DNA of 64,000 bases, taken from assembly GCA_024280335.1 (NCBI GenBank), contig JAJRQI010000008.1:1-64000 (forward strand). The letters run 5' to 3'. The stretch comes from Deltaproteobacteria bacterium. Lineage in GTDB: Bacteria; Desulfobacterota; Desulfuromonadia; Desulfuromonadales; Geopsychrobacteraceae. Positions 44,127 through 55,788 of this stretch are shown in pieces (position 1 is the first letter of the stretch; every line of letters begins with the position of its first letter). Under the pieces are notes generated by a model, which was not told the origin of the DNA, did not search any database, and saw nothing but the letters and a program-made list of their open reading frames with translations. The translations under genes were made by a program, and so were the position numbers.

Positions 44127-44965
44127 CAACAGTCTGCTCCCGTACGGTTTCCCTTAAAAATAGTATCGATCGCCAACACCTGCTGTAACATCGGCTTGAC
44201 CTGATCGAGCGGCAAGGAATTCGGTCCGTCACAGAGCGCCTGATCCGGATTCTCGTGAACCTCCCAGAACAGCCCGTCGATTCCGGTCGCCGCTGCTGCG
44301 CGCGAAAGGGCGCCGACATACTGGCGCTGCCCCGAAGACGCGCCACCGGCGCCGCCCGGCAACTGCACCGCGTGGGTTGCATCGAAAATCACCGGATAGC
44401 CGAGCTCACGCATGATCACCAGCGAGCGCATATCGACAACCAGGTTATTGTAACCGAACGAAGCGCCCCGCTCGGTCAACAGAATCTGCTGGTTGCCGGT
44501 CGAAGCAATTTTTTTGCAGCCGTGCTCAACATCCCAGGGCGCCAGGAACTGCCCCTTCTTCAGATTGACCGGCTTGCCGCTGTTGCCGACGGCAACCAGC
44601 AGGTCGGTCTGACGGCTCAAAAAAGCCGGGACCTGTAAAATATCCAGTACGTCTGCCGCAGCAGAAATCTGACTGACATCATGCACGTCGGAGAGCACCG
44701 GCAGTTCAAATTGACTGCGCACCTTTTCCAGAATCCGCAACCCCTCTTCCATGCCGGGGCCGCGATAAGAAGTTACCGAGGTGCGGTTCGCTTTATCGTA
44801 AGACGCCTTGAAGATCAGTCCGCAGCCCAGTTCAAGGGTGATCGCCTTGAGGCGCTCGGCAATCCGCAGCGTCATCTCCTCGCTCTCGATGGCACAGGGG
44901 CCGGCAATCAGAACCAGTTGCTGCTGGCCGCCGAAGCTGACCGGGCCGACTTGCACTCGTTTCAT
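44126..44965 (-). CDS. kdsA: KDO-8-phosphate synthase, metal-dependent type
   Basis: Condenses arabinose 5-phosphate with PEP. The 279-residue barrel has A-G-P-C-A-I-E-S near residue 21; cysteine at this spot (instead of asparagine) marks the metal-dependent class found in Aquifex and relatives. Other motifs are F-K-A-S-Y-D-K-A-N-R-T-S, L-S-D-V-H and F-D-A-T-H-A-V-Q-L-P-G-G. It lies four bases after pyrG, another conserved pairing. Confidence 0.95.
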   Translation of the reverse strand: MKRVQVGPVSFGGQQQLVLIAGPCAIESEEMTLRIAERLKAITLELGCGLIFKASYDKANRTSVTSYRGPGMEEGLRILEKVRSQFELPVLSDVHDVSQISAAADVLDILQVPAFLSRQTDLLVAVGNSGKPVNLKKGQFLAPWDVEHGCKKIASTGNQQILLTERGASFGYNNLVVDMRSLVIMRELGYPVIFDATHAVQLPGGAGGASSGQRQYVGALSRAAAATGIDGLFWEVHENPDQALCDGPNSLPLDQVKPMLQQVLAIDTIFKGNRTGADC

Positions 44966-44969
44966 GGAT

Positions 44970-46751
<1,782 letters not shown>

Positions 46752-47513
46752 TTAGATTTTCTCTGCCGCCATCAACTGCGAAACCCGTTCAAGATCTTCC
46801 GGGGTATCGACTCCGTGGCAGACAAATTCGGTTTCGGCGACATGCAACGGTACGCCCTGCTCCAGAGCCCGTAACTGCTCCAGATTCTCCAGCGATTCCA
46901 GTGGCGTTTTCGGCAACTGCGGATACTGCAGCAGAAAATCCCGGCGATAAACATAGAGACCGATATGTCGATAGAGGGCAACCTCGGCCAAGGATTCGGT
47001 CAGCTGTTCACGGCTGAGATCACGCGGCCAGGGGATCGGTGCCCGGGAAAAATAGAGCGCCAGCCCCTGATTATCCTTGACCACCTTGACCACATTGGGG
47101 TTATAAAAATCCTCGATAGTATCGATCCGAGCGGCCAGGGTTCCCATCTGCAGCGCTGGGTCAGCCAACAATGGCGCCACCGCCTGATCAACCATCTGCG
47201 GGTTGATCAACGGCTCATCCCCCTGGACATTGACGATCAGTTCGGCAGTCAGCTGCTGCGCAACTTCGGCCAGCCGATCGGTGCCGGTCGGATGGTCAGC
47301 GCGGGTCATGACCACCTCGCCGCCGAACGCCTTGACCGCCTGTTCAATCCGCAGATCGTCGGTCGCGACAATCACCCGCGCGACGGTTTCGGCCTGCGCG
47401 ACCCGTTGACAGACATGTTGAATCATCGGCAATCCCTGGATCAGCGCCAAGGGTTTGCCGGGAAAGCGGGTCGACGCATATCGGGCGGGAATGACGGCGG
47501 TTACTTTCTTCAT
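46752..47513 (-). CDS. kdsB: CMP-KDO synthetase
   Basis: Activates KDO with CTP for transfer onto lipid A. The nucleotidyltransferase motif V-I-P-A-R-Y-A-S-T-R-F-P-G-K-P-L near residue 7, M-T-R-A-D-H-P-T-G-T-D-R, V-N-V-Q-G-D-E-P-L and the H-I-G-L-Y-V-Y-R segment are all present in 253 residues. Together with kdsD, kdsA and kdsC the whole KDO pathway is in this window. Confidence 0.95.
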   Translation of the reverse strand: MKKVTAVIPARYASTRFPGKPLALIQGLPMIQHVCQRVAQAETVARVIVATDDLRIEQAVKAFGGEVVMTRADHPTGTDRLAEVAQQLTAELIVNVQGDEPLINPQMVDQAVAPLLADPALQMGTLAARIDTIEDFYNPNVVKVVKDNQGLALYFSRAPIPWPRDLSREQLTESLAEVALYRHIGLYVYRRDFLLQYPQLPKTPLESLENLEQLRALEQGVPLHVAETEFVCHGVDTPEDLERVSQLMAAEKI

Positions 47514-47602
47514 TGCGGATCCTCACACACGGAAATACTGTCCTGTAAAGCAGTGGATACTGGCGCGAAACCTAGACGCTGTCAACGACAATTCGCAGAG
47601 GT

Positions 47603-49378
47603 TCAAACCACTTTCGGCACGTAGAGACGGGCGATCCGTTTGCATAGCGAATAGATCCGCTTCAACTTATCGGTCACCTCAAATTCGATCTGCAGGGTTT
47701 CGAGCCGCTCAGCGCCACTGACCGCCAAGCTTGCCGACTTCCGGCGGAAAGCCGCCTCAACCCCCTGATTGACCGCACTGCGCAAGGCAAGCACTTCCTG
47801 GGCGGCACGTTGATCGGTGGCGACGATCGCCTGAACGGCTGATTCCAAGGCAAGATAGACCTCTTCGTGCAGAGTCTGCAGAATCATCAAGGTTGCCTCG
47901 CTCGGTTGCAGGTTCTTTTCAATCATCTTCAGCCCAAGTTCGCACAGATCGGTTTCCAGCACATCGCCGATACTCTCCAAGGTATCGGCGGCCTGGCTGA
48001 GCTGATAATATTCCTGCGCTTCGGCATTCGTCAGCTGGCGTTTTCCGACCTTGCTCAGATAGTTGACGATTTCGGCATGCAGAATATCTGCGGCATCATC
48101 GGCCTTTTCCATCTCGCGGAACAGTGCCATATCGCGACTCTCCAAGGCCTGCCGCGCCATGGCCATCATCAACAAAACCCGTTCACCAAGATGCCCCAAC
48201 TCCAGACGCACCAGACCTAATGCGGCAGAAGGCGTATTGAGCAGTTGTTCTTCGAGATATTTTGGGGTGACGATCGGTTGCACCGTCAGCGGTTTTTTAT
48301 CGGCCACCAACCAGGTCACCAGTTTCGCCAATTGCGGCGTAAAGCCGATAAACAGCAGCGTGTTGATGACCTTGAACAGGCTATTGGCATTGGCAATCTG
48401 CCGGGGCGTCTCCGCGGCCATCCGGGCGACACCGCTCAGCCCGCCCTGATCGGGGGAGATCAGCTGCGCCAACTGCACCAACTGATCGACAAAACCGACC
48501 CAGAGCAACACCCCGACAACATTGAAAATAACGTGGAAAGCCGCCGCCCGGATCGCAACTCGCGGCTTTCCCAGAGACGCGAGCAGTGCGGTCACACAGG
48601 TACCGACATCCGCTCCCAGCGCCAGGGCGATCCCGGCCGGCAAGGACACAAACCCCTGGCTGGCCATGACGATGACAATCCCGATCGATGCCGATGATGA
48701 CTGAATCAGGGCGGTGAAGATGGCTCCGACAACGATTCCGAGCAGCGGGCTCTCCATCCGCTGCATCAGCTCAAGAAAAGGCGGATAGCTGCGCAATGGT
48801 TGCATCGCTTCGCCCATCACGTTCATGCCGAAAAAAACCAGCCCCAGGCCGAGCAGGATACCGCCGTAATGCTTCAGTTTCTCCTGACGGGCAACAAAGA
48901 CCATGGCAAAGCCGACCGCAACGAACGCCAGCGCCAACTTGGTCACCTTGAAAGCAACAATCTGGCCGGTGATGGTGGTGCCGATATTGGCTCCCATGAT
49001 GACGCCGATCGACTGGCCGAGGGTCATCAGACCGGCGCTGACAAAACCGACCACCAGCACGGTTGTCACCGAGGAGGACTGAATTACGGCCGTCACCAGG
49101 GCACCGACGGTCACACCGCTGAAACGGTTGGAGGTCAACTTGCCGAGGATCTTCTGCATCTTGGCCCCGGCAGCGGCCTTAAGACCGTCCGACATCTGCT
49201 CCATGCCGAGCAGAAACAACGCCAGGCCACCGAACAGCCCCATCGACATCCCGCCCCACGCCATGCTTACGGCTGGAGTCTCAGCAGCCATAACGATAAA
49301 TGGGGGCAAAATGACAAGAAAAACAGCGGCGAGCGGCAGTAACCGTTTTTTGATTTTCCAGTACGAAAGGTCAGGCAT
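47603..49378 (-). CDS. Na+/phosphate cotransporter (NptA/YjbB type) with PhoU-like domain
   Basis: Inner-membrane transporter (591 aa) in which two inverted repeats each hold a Q-S-S-S motif (V-I-Q-S-S-S-V-T-T and L-I-Q-S-S-S-A-S-I), the family signature, and G-A-N-I-G-T-T. From about residue 385 a soluble helical PhoU-like region follows (S-R-D-M-A-L-F, D-D-A-A-D-I-L-H). In bacteria such fused proteins more often adjust or export phosphate than take it up. A TATAAT box lies 36 bases before the ATG (49414-49419) without a clear -35. Confidence 0.9.
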   Translation of the reverse strand: MPDLSYWKIKKRLLPLAAVFLVILPPFIVMAAETPAVSMAWGGMSMGLFGGLALFLLGMEQMSDGLKAAAGAKMQKILGKLTSNRFSGVTVGALVTAVIQSSSVTTVLVVGFVSAGLMTLGQSIGVIMGANIGTTITGQIVAFKVTKLALAFVAVGFAMVFVARQEKLKHYGGILLGLGLVFFGMNVMGEAMQPLRSYPPFLELMQRMESPLLGIVVGAIFTALIQSSSASIGIVIVMASQGFVSLPAGIALALGADVGTCVTALLASLGKPRVAIRAAAFHVIFNVVGVLLWVGFVDQLVQLAQLISPDQGGLSGVARMAAETPRQIANANSLFKVINTLLFIGFTPQLAKLVTWLVADKKPLTVQPIVTPKYLEEQLLNTPSAALGLVRLELGHLGERVLLMMAMARQALESRDMALFREMEKADDAADILHAEIVNYLSKVGKRQLTNAEAQEYYQLSQAADTLESIGDVLETDLCELGLKMIEKNLQPSEATLMILQTLHEEVYLALESAVQAIVATDQRAAQEVLALRSAVNQGVEAAFRRKSASLAVSGAERLETLQIEFEVTDKLKRIYSLCKRIARLYVPKVV

Positions 49379-49467
49379 TCGGTAACTCCAGGCAAATCGG
49401 TCTGCACCCGATAATTATAGCGGATCAGGACCGAGAGATAAGGAGGAACCAACAGGAAGGGGGGATT

Positions 49468-49486
49468 TAAAATCGGATCGATTTTA
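49468..49486 (-). terminator. Small AT-rich hairpin after lnt
   Basis: TAAAATCG (49468-49475) and CGATTTTA (49479-49486) form an 8-bp stem with a 3-base loop just past the lnt stop. AT-rich and without a U-run, so only a weak terminator candidate. Confidence 0.35.
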
Positions 49487-49493
49487 ACAGTGC

Positions 49494-51005
49494 TCAGTGC
49501 TGCCGCCGGAAAACCAGATAAGCCCGCAGCAATAGCGCGGCGCTGAGCAGCAGACAGGCGTAGGCAAACAGGTCACCGAAACGGGTGTAAAAGGTGGCTC
49601 CACTGCCCAGTCCGACCGACCCGGAAAGGTTGGCCGCTTCGAACAGCGGGCCGGACAGAACCAGCTTGCCCGAGGGGGCAATCAGCGCCGAAATTCCGGT
49701 ATTGGCCACCCGGACCAGCCAGATACGGTTTTCGATCGCCCGGAAGCGGGTCATCGCCAGATGCTGATAGGGCGCCGAAGAGTTACCGAACCAGGCATCG
49801 TTGGTCAGGTTGACCAACAGGTCACTCCCCTGCCGGACATAATCGCGGGCCAAGTCGGGAAAAATTGCTTCGTAGCAGATCAACACCCCCAAACTGTGGC
49901 CGTTGAGCGGCAGCGGCTTCACAGTTCCGGGAGAGAAATCACCGACCCCGGCGACCAGTTTATTGACAAAGGTCAGCAGACTGCCGAACGGCACATATTC
50001 CCCGAAGGGCACCAGGTGGATTTTGTCCGAACGCCCCAGCACCTCCCCCTGCGGTGAGAACAGGAAGGCGCTGTTGTAACTACGATAACTCTGGTCGGGC
50101 AGCCGCTGGTACGCAGGGCTGCCGACCAGCAGATAGCTGTCGGTCTGTCGCGGCAACTGCCCCACCTGCATGGAAAGCTCGGAGGGATCCTGCAGATAGA
50201 AGGGGGTCGCCGCCTCTGGCCAGATGATCAACTCCGGTTTTACTGAACCGTTCTGTGTCGACAGCTGCAGATATTTGTCGATCGTCGCCTGCCGATGATC
50301 GGGATTCCACTTGACCGCCTGCTCGATGTTCCCCTGCACCAGGGCCACCTGCAGCTGCGTCTGCCGCTGATCGAGCGGCTGTGCCTGCCGCCAGGCACCG
50401 TAACCGAAATGGCTGAGCGACAGCAGCAGAACCCCGGCCGCACCCAACCAGGCCGACCGGCGGCGCGGCTCACGCAGCAGCCAGGCGAGCGCGCAGTTCA
50501 CCGCCACCAGCAACAGACTGATCCCATAAACGCCGGTCACATCGGCGCTCTGAATTGCCAGTGAAAAGTTCTGCTGGGAATAACCGAGCAGCGCCCAGGG
50601 AAAACCGGTCAACAGGATGCCGCGCAGATACTCCAAGGCGACCCAGAGGAGCGGCAAACTCAGCAGGCAAGGCAACTTCAACAGGGTTTCAAGCCGACAG
50701 GCAGCCCAGCTGGCAACGGCAAAATAACCGGCCAGATAGAGCAACAGAAACAGGTAGGCGAGCAGAGAAAAGAGCGGGCTGAGTCCACCGTAGGTGGTCA
50801 TGACGATGTTCAGCCAGTAAAGCACCACGGCAAAAAAAGTCAGCCCGGCAACCAATCCAGAGGCAAAGGGTCGCCGCCGCATCACCATAAACAGCGGCGT
50901 CAGGGCAATCCAGGCGAGTGGATAAAGATCGGGACGGGGAAAGGCTGCAGAGAGCAGCAGGCCGGAACCGGCTGCGACCAACAGGGTACGATCAACACGG
51001 AGCAT
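49494..51005 (-). CDS. lnt: Apolipoprotein N-acyltransferase
   Basis: Inner-membrane enzyme that adds the third acyl chain to lipoproteins. The 503-residue chain has about six N-terminal membrane helices, a periplasmic nitrilase-like domain and a final helix. The Glu-Lys-Cys triad is visible: I-I-W-P-E-A-A near residue 260, K-I-H-L-V-P-F-G-E-Y near 330 and L-I-C-Y-E-A near 380. Start ATG 51005 (a TTG precedes it), six bases after corC, the usual ybeY-corC-lnt order. Confidence 0.94.
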   Translation of the reverse strand: MLRVDRTLLVAAGSGLLLSAAFPRPDLYPLAWIALTPLFMVMRRRPFASGLVAGLTFFAVVLYWLNIVMTTYGGLSPLFSLLAYLFLLLYLAGYFAVASWAACRLETLLKLPCLLSLPLLWVALEYLRGILLTGFPWALLGYSQQNFSLAIQSADVTGVYGISLLLVAVNCALAWLLREPRRRSAWLGAAGVLLLSLSHFGYGAWRQAQPLDQRQTQLQVALVQGNIEQAVKWNPDHRQATIDKYLQLSTQNGSVKPELIIWPEAATPFYLQDPSELSMQVGQLPRQTDSYLLVGSPAYQRLPDQSYRSYNSAFLFSPQGEVLGRSDKIHLVPFGEYVPFGSLLTFVNKLVAGVGDFSPGTVKPLPLNGHSLGVLICYEAIFPDLARDYVRQGSDLLVNLTNDAWFGNSSAPYQHLAMTRFRAIENRIWLVRVANTGISALIAPSGKLVLSGPLFEAANLSGSVGLGSGATFYTRFGDLFAYACLLLSAALLLRAYLVFRRQH

Positions 51006-51011
51006 CAAAGA

Positions 51012-51869
51012 TCAACCCGCATCAGCATCAGACGGCTGGGTTGCCGGGAAAATGCGCAATTGCCGGATAGCCCGCTGGTCGCCGACGACAACCAGCATCT
51101 CCAGTCCGTCAACCTTGATCCGCTCCCCGGCGGTCGGCACCCGGCCGAGGTATTCAACCACATAGCCGCCGACCGTATCGAACATCTCCCGCTCAACCTC
51201 GATGTCAAAGTACTCTTCGAATTCCTCAATATTCAGGCGGCCGTCAACCGTTACCGTGCCGTTCGGTTCGGCAACCAGCCAATCATCCTCTAGGTCGTAC
51301 TCATCCTGAATATCACCGACGATCTCCTCGATCAGATCCTCAATCGTCACCAGCCCGGAGGTGCCGCCGTATTCATCGATAAGGATGGCGATATGCACCC
51401 GGCTCTGACGAAATTCTTGCAGCAGGTCGCTGACCAACTTCGATTCGGGGACCAGGCAAGGGGGACGCAACACGTCTTCAAGGGGAACCTGATCAAGCGG
51501 CTGCCCCCAGAAGCGGAGCAGATCCTTGGCGTAGACCAGACCGATGATATTGTCGTTATTCTCCCGATAAACCGGAATGCGCGAATGACCCGAGCGGAGG
51601 ATTTCCGCAAGGATGTCGCTCATCGGCGCTTCGGCATCGACACAGACCATATCGGTGCGCGGCACCATCACTTCGCGAACGATCGTCTCATCCAGCTCCA
51701 GAATCGACTGGAGCATCTCCCCCTCGCCCTCATCGATAATCCCCTTTTGCTCCGAAGCATCGATCAGGGCCTGCAACTCCTCTTCGGAACTGGCTTCCGG
51801 TCGGCTGCGCAACAGTTGCAGCACGCGCTTCAACCAGCTGACTGGCTGCTGTGAATTTCCCCTGTCCAC
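51012..51869 (-). CDS. corC: CBS-domain protein of the CorC/HlyC family
   Basis: Soluble 285-residue protein: an N-terminal helical segment, a CBS pair (about 65-190; V-M-V-P-R-T-D-M, G-H-S-R-I-P-V-Y, D-E-Y-G-G-T-S-G-L-V-T-I-E-D) and a C-terminal CorC/HlyC transporter-associated domain (about 200-280). It has no membrane helices, so it is the short CorC type linked to Mg/Co efflux rather than the membrane-bound CNNM type. The biochemical role is unsettled. Confidence 0.9.
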   Translation of the reverse strand: MDRGNSQQPVSWLKRVLQLLRSRPEASSEEELQALIDASEQKGIIDEGEGEMLQSILELDETIVREVMVPRTDMVCVDAEAPMSDILAEILRSGHSRIPVYRENNDNIIGLVYAKDLLRFWGQPLDQVPLEDVLRPPCLVPESKLVSDLLQEFRQSRVHIAILIDEYGGTSGLVTIEDLIEEIVGDIQDEYDLEDDWLVAEPNGTVTVDGRLNIEEFEEYFDIEVEREMFDTVGGYVVEYLGRVPTAGERIKVDGLEMLVVVGDQRAIRQLRIFPATQPSDADAG

Positions 51870-51882
51870 CTAGCTTCCCTCT

Positions 51883-52353
51883 TTAAACAGCATAGCCGCT
51901 GTTGATCAAAAACCCCTGTTTCAGCAGGGAGAATATTTCCTCTTCACGCACCTCCATCTGCCGCGCCTGCGTTTCGCTGCTCCGTTCATGATCGTAACCG
52001 AGCAGATGCAAGATCCCGTGCAACAACAGAAAAACCAGTTCGTGCTCAAAGGGAATTCCGGCCTCGGCGGCATCCTCGGCCGCGCGCTGTGCCGAAATCA
52101 CCACGTCGCCAAGCAGCAGCGGCGTCAAGCCCCGCCCTTCTCCCTCCTGCATGGCAAAAGAGATGACATTGGTCGGCCGGTCGCGCTGCAAATAATCACG
52201 ATTGATCTCCTGAATCCCGGCATTGTCGAGAATCAGGATCGACAGTTCCGCCTCAGGAAATCCCGAGACGCTTAAGATCTTCCGGGCTATCTTCCGCAGC
52301 GGGCGCTTCAGGATCCTTTGTTTCCGCTGGCGATTCTCGATCTGGATTCTCAC
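51883..52353 (-). CDS. ybeY: Endoribonuclease YbeY
   Basis: Metal-dependent RNase for 16S rRNA maturation and ribosome quality control. The zinc motif H-G-I-L-H-L-L-G-Y-D-H is near residue 115, with R-P-T-N-V-I-S-F earlier. The GTG start at 52353 has AAGGA five bases upstream and gives the family N-terminus (V-R-I-Q-I-E-N-R-Q), length 156. This start lies inside the pgpH gene: the two overlap by 101 bases in different frames, unusually long for a bacterial gene pair. Confidence 0.92.
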   Translation of the reverse strand: MRIQIENRQRKQRILKRPLRKIARKILSVSGFPEAELSILILDNAGIQEINRDYLQRDRPTNVISFAMQEGEGRGLTPLLLGDVVISAQRAAEDAAEAGIPFEHELVFLLLHGILHLLGYDHERSSETQARQMEVREEEIFSLLKQGFLINSGYAV

Positions 52354-54655
52354 TCTCGTCCTTTGTTTTTCCCGTAACGGGAGTCTTGTCGGTCTTCTCC
52401 CGAACAATATGTACCGGTTCCGGATAATCGACCCGATGATGGAAAGATCCGGCCAGAATTCGATTGAAGCTTTTGGCGATCAGATGCAGATCCTTCAGCG
52501 TCAGTTCACATTCATCGAGCTGACCATCGATGAAGACATTATTGATCAGCTTCTGCACCATCCCCTGAATCCGCGCCGGGGTTGGGTCGCTCAAGGTCCG
52601 GCTGGCCGCCTCGATCGCATCTGCCAACATGATCAGCGCCGCTTCTCGGGTCTGCGGCTTGGGTCCGTGGTAACGATAATCCCGTTCGTGCGGCTGCGGC
52701 ATGTCCGCGTCAGTCTGACTTTTGGCCCGATCGTAAAAAAACTTGATCAGAGCGGTCCCATGGTGCTGCTGAATGATGTCGATCAACTCCGCACCGAGTT
52801 TATGTTCACGCGCCAGCTCGACACCATCCTTGACATGTGAGGTCAGAATCAATGCACTCATCGAGGGTGCCAGCTTATCGTGTTTGTTGCGCTGGCCGCC
52901 GGAATTTTCGATAAAGTAGAGCGGTTTCCTGATCTTGCCGATATCGTGATAGTAAGCCGACACCCGGGCCAGCAGCGGGTTGGCATTGATCGCTTCGGCG
53001 GCCGACTCGACCAGGTTGCCGACCAGGATCGAATGGTGGTAGGTCCCCGGAGCTTCGACCATCAACTGGCGTAAGATCGGCGAGTTCATATTCGCCAGTT
53101 CCAACAGTTTAATGTCGGTTGTATATTTGAATACCCCCTCGACCAGCGGAATCGTACCGTTGACGAAGATCGCACTGAAGAAACCGCCGCAGAGGCCGAA
53201 ACCGACCTTCCAGAGCAACTCCAGCTCCAGGGATCGACCGGCCATAAAATGCATGCCGATCAACAGCGCGGCGTTGGTCAGACCGACCCACATTCCCGCC
53301 CGGTAGAGGCTGGAACGTTCCTGGCAGAAGTGCACGCCGTGCGCACCGACCAGACAGCTGGTCAAAGCGAACAGCGCCATAAACAGACTGTTGCCGAACA
53401 ACACCCCGACCAGAATCGAGCAGCAGACCGCAAACAGCAGCGCCGTTTCCGAGTTCAGCACGATCCGCACCAGCATCGCCCCCAGCGCGAAGGGGATCGC
53501 ATAGAAATAGGTCGAGGAGTCGATATAGGCAAAGGTATTACCGAGGCCGGTAGCAATAAATATCGCCAGCTTGATCAGGACAAACAGGATCAGAAAGGTC
53601 GTGGTGAGAAACAGCAGGTCACGTGAATCGGGTTGAAACTTACGGATATTCTCCTGGGCAAAAAAGAAACCGATGTAGATCAGCAAGGAGATACAGATCA
53701 TCAACCCCAGCGCCGTCTGAAAACTGCGATTATCTCGCCCAGACTCGCGGATGGCACGCAGTTTGAGAATCTGGTCGGCGGTGATCCTCGCCCCCTCGCG
53801 AACAACCATTTCACCCTTTTTCACTTGAAACAGCACCGGCTTGACTTCGTCGCGCGCCAGTCGCCGTTGCTGCTCGGTCTCTTCCTGATTGTAGGACAAG
53901 CTCGGCCGCAACTGCTGTTGCACCAGTTTCAGCAATGTCTGGTGCTGAACTGCGGAGAGTCCGGAAATCTGACCGAGCAAGCTCTTCGCCTGCTCCAAGG
54001 CCTCGTTCAACCCGAAAGTTCTTTCCAAAACACCGACCGGAAGATCAGCGCCGCTGCTCTGGTCACGAACCAGAATCCGCTTTTCCCGATCGGCATTGAA
54101 AACCTGCAGATTGGCAACAATCGGCCGCTCAAAAACCTGGGTCAGCGCTGCTCCGGTCAATTCAGGAATCTGCTGATCAAGCGGCAGATGGATCAGCGCC
54201 TGATATTCGACCAGGGTTAAGGGGACACCGAAATCAGCTTCCAGCAACGGCAAAAGCTCATCCCGTTTGGGATCATCTGCGGCATTCTGCTGTTCAAGCA
54301 ACTGGGTCAAGCCGCGGCGAATTCGCTCGACCGCCTCTTTTCCCGCAGTGGTCTGGTAATCATAAATCGGTGGTACGGCAGCCCAAGCTTCGTCACGCTT
54401 CGCCTGGGTCAGCGGGATATCCTCTACCAGCAATTCGCGCGGTGATTTGATATCCCGCGAAGCGATATCCCCCGGTGCATGATAGTCGGGGATGAGCCCG
54501 CCCTTGGGGACGATGATCAGCGTCAGCAACAGCGCCACAGCAAACAGCAGCCAGCCTCCCAGCTGGGGTTTGCTGCGATTGCGCAACCCCTGGACACCGT
54601 CACCGAAAAAGGCCGAACGACCTTCGCGGGCTTTTCTTTGTTCTTCTTTGGTCAT
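52253..54655 (-). CDS. pgpH: 7TM-HD family c-di-AMP phosphodiesterase (PgpH/YqfF-like)
   Basis: Membrane hydrolase of about 800 residues: an N-terminal helix, a large extracytoplasmic 7TM-HD_extracellular domain (about 60-310), seven membrane helices (about 320-530) and a cytoplasmic HD domain with Y-H-D-I-G-K and H-H-G-T, as in PgpH, which splits c-di-AMP. The C-terminal ~40 residues are charged and low-complexity (rich in Glu, Asp, Lys and Pro), and their DNA also encodes the start of ybeY in another frame. The start at 54655 lies 10 bases after phoH; the longer frame overlaps phoH and is unlikely. Confidence 0.9.
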   Translation of the reverse strand: MTKEEQRKAREGRSAFFGDGVQGLRNRSKPQLGGWLLFAVALLLTLIIVPKGGLIPDYHAPGDIASRDIKSPRELLVEDIPLTQAKRDEAWAAVPPIYDYQTTAGKEAVERIRRGLTQLLEQQNAADDPKRDELLPLLEADFGVPLTLVEYQALIHLPLDQQIPELTGAALTQVFERPIVANLQVFNADREKRILVRDQSSGADLPVGVLERTFGLNEALEQAKSLLGQISGLSAVQHQTLLKLVQQQLRPSLSYNQEETEQQRRLARDEVKPVLFQVKKGEMVVREGARITADQILKLRAIRESGRDNRSFQTALGLMICISLLIYIGFFFAQENIRKFQPDSRDLLFLTTTFLILFVLIKLAIFIATGLGNTFAYIDSSTYFYAIPFALGAMLVRIVLNSETALLFAVCCSILVGVLFGNSLFMALFALTSCLVGAHGVHFCQERSSLYRAGMWVGLTNAALLIGMHFMAGRSLELELLWKVGFGLCGGFFSAIFVNGTIPLVEGVFKYTTDIKLLELANMNSPILRQLMVEAPGTYHHSILVGNLVESAAEAINANPLLARVSAYYHDIGKIRKPLYFIENSGGQRNKHDKLAPSMSALILTSHVKDGVELAREHKLGAELIDIIQQHHGTALIKFFYDRAKSQTDADMPQPHERDYRYHGPKPQTREAALIMLADAIEAASRTLSDPTPARIQGMVQKLINNVFIDGQLDECELTLKDLHLIAKSFNRILAGSFHHRVDYPEPVHIVREKTDKTPVTGKTKDESENPDRESPAETKDPEAPAAEDSPEDLKRLGIS

Positions 54656-54665
54656 AGAACCTGAA

Positions 54666-55658
54666 TCATCCTTGCAAACGGTGCTTCGACGTCGGTCCCC
54701 GCCGCTCGGCAGCCTGGTAGGCCTGTACGATCGATTGGACAATCGGATGTCGAACGACATCGACATCGGTGAAATGATTGAAGGCGATCCCCGGCACCCC
54801 TTCGAGCACATCCATCACATGCAACAGACCGGAATAACTGCCGCGCGGCAGATCGACCTGGGTTACATCGCCGGTAATCACCGCCCGGCTGCCGAAACCG
54901 AGTCGGGTCAGAAACATCTTCATCTGCTCGGCGGTGGTATTCTGCGCCTCATCCAGAATCACAAAGGCATCATTCAGGGTCCGGCCGCGCATAAAGGCCA
55001 GCGGCGCGACCTCAACCACCCCGGTTTCGACCATTTCCTGCCCTCTTTCCAGATCGATCATGTCGTAAAGCGCATCGTAGAGCGGCCGCAGGTAAGGGTT
55101 GACCTTTTCGGCCAGATCCCCGGGCAGAAATCCAAGTTTCTCCCCCGCCTCGACCGCCGGGCGCACCAGCATGATCCGGCTGACCTCCTTACGCATCAGC
55201 GCCGCAACAGCCATCGCCATCGCCAGATAGGTCTTGCCGGTCCCGGCCGGGCCGATGCCGAAAACCACATGATTCTGCCGGATATTATCGATATATTCTT
55301 TTTGCGCGACACTTTTTGGTGCGATAATTTTTTTGCGCGCCGAAACAAAGACCGTGTCTAAAAAAATCTCTTTGAGATGGATGGAGGAATCGGCGGAAAG
55401 AATCCGGATCGCGTAATCGACGTCGGTCGGATAGAGCGGCATCCCGTCACGCAATAAAGCCGACAACTCCTCCAGCAGCCGATGGCCGACCTGAACCTGT
55501 GCCTGTTCGCCGGAAAGGGTAACAAGCGCCCCTTTGCTGGCAAGGCGGATGCCGAGCTTCTTCTCAATCAGCTTGAGATGCTGATTCTGCTGGCCGAACA
55601 GTTGCGCGGCCAGTGCAGCATCCCCCACATCAAAATGGTCGCGGGGACTCATAGGCAA
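54666..55658 (-). CDS. phoH: PhoH-family ATPase
   Basis: P-loop ATPase linked to RNA metabolism; commonly next to ybeY. The N-terminal KH-like region (about 20-110) precedes the PhoH domain with Walker A G-P-A-G-T-G-K-T-Y near residue 140, V-R-P-A-V-E-A-G-E-x-L-G-F-L-P-G and F-V-I-L-D-E-A-Q-N-T-T (Walker B). AAGG lies seven bases before a TTG at 55658 and 13 before the ATG at 55652, so the TTG start is preferred though not certain. First gene of the phoH-pgpH-ybeY-corC-lnt operon. Confidence 0.93.
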   Translation of the reverse strand: MPMSPRDHFDVGDAALAAQLFGQQNQHLKLIEKKLGIRLASKGALVTLSGEQAQVQVGHRLLEELSALLRDGMPLYPTDVDYAIRILSADSSIHLKEIFLDTVFVSARKKIIAPKSVAQKEYIDNIRQNHVVFGIGPAGTGKTYLAMAMAVAALMRKEVSRIMLVRPAVEAGEKLGFLPGDLAEKVNPYLRPLYDALYDMIDLERGQEMVETGVVEVAPLAFMRGRTLNDAFVILDEAQNTTAEQMKMFLTRLGFGSRAVITGDVTQVDLPRGSYSGLLHVMDVLEGVPGIAFNHFTDVDVVRHPIVQSIVQAYQAAERRGPTSKHRLQG

Positions 55659-55788
55659 TTATCGACCTTATTTCTGTAGATTTTCACCGCAAAAACCTAA
55701 CATCAACGCCTTTCGATTGCAAGATAATGAAATTCTCCCGGCCGTGGAAAACACACCTTTAAACCATCTCCCGGTGGCGCTAATCTGT

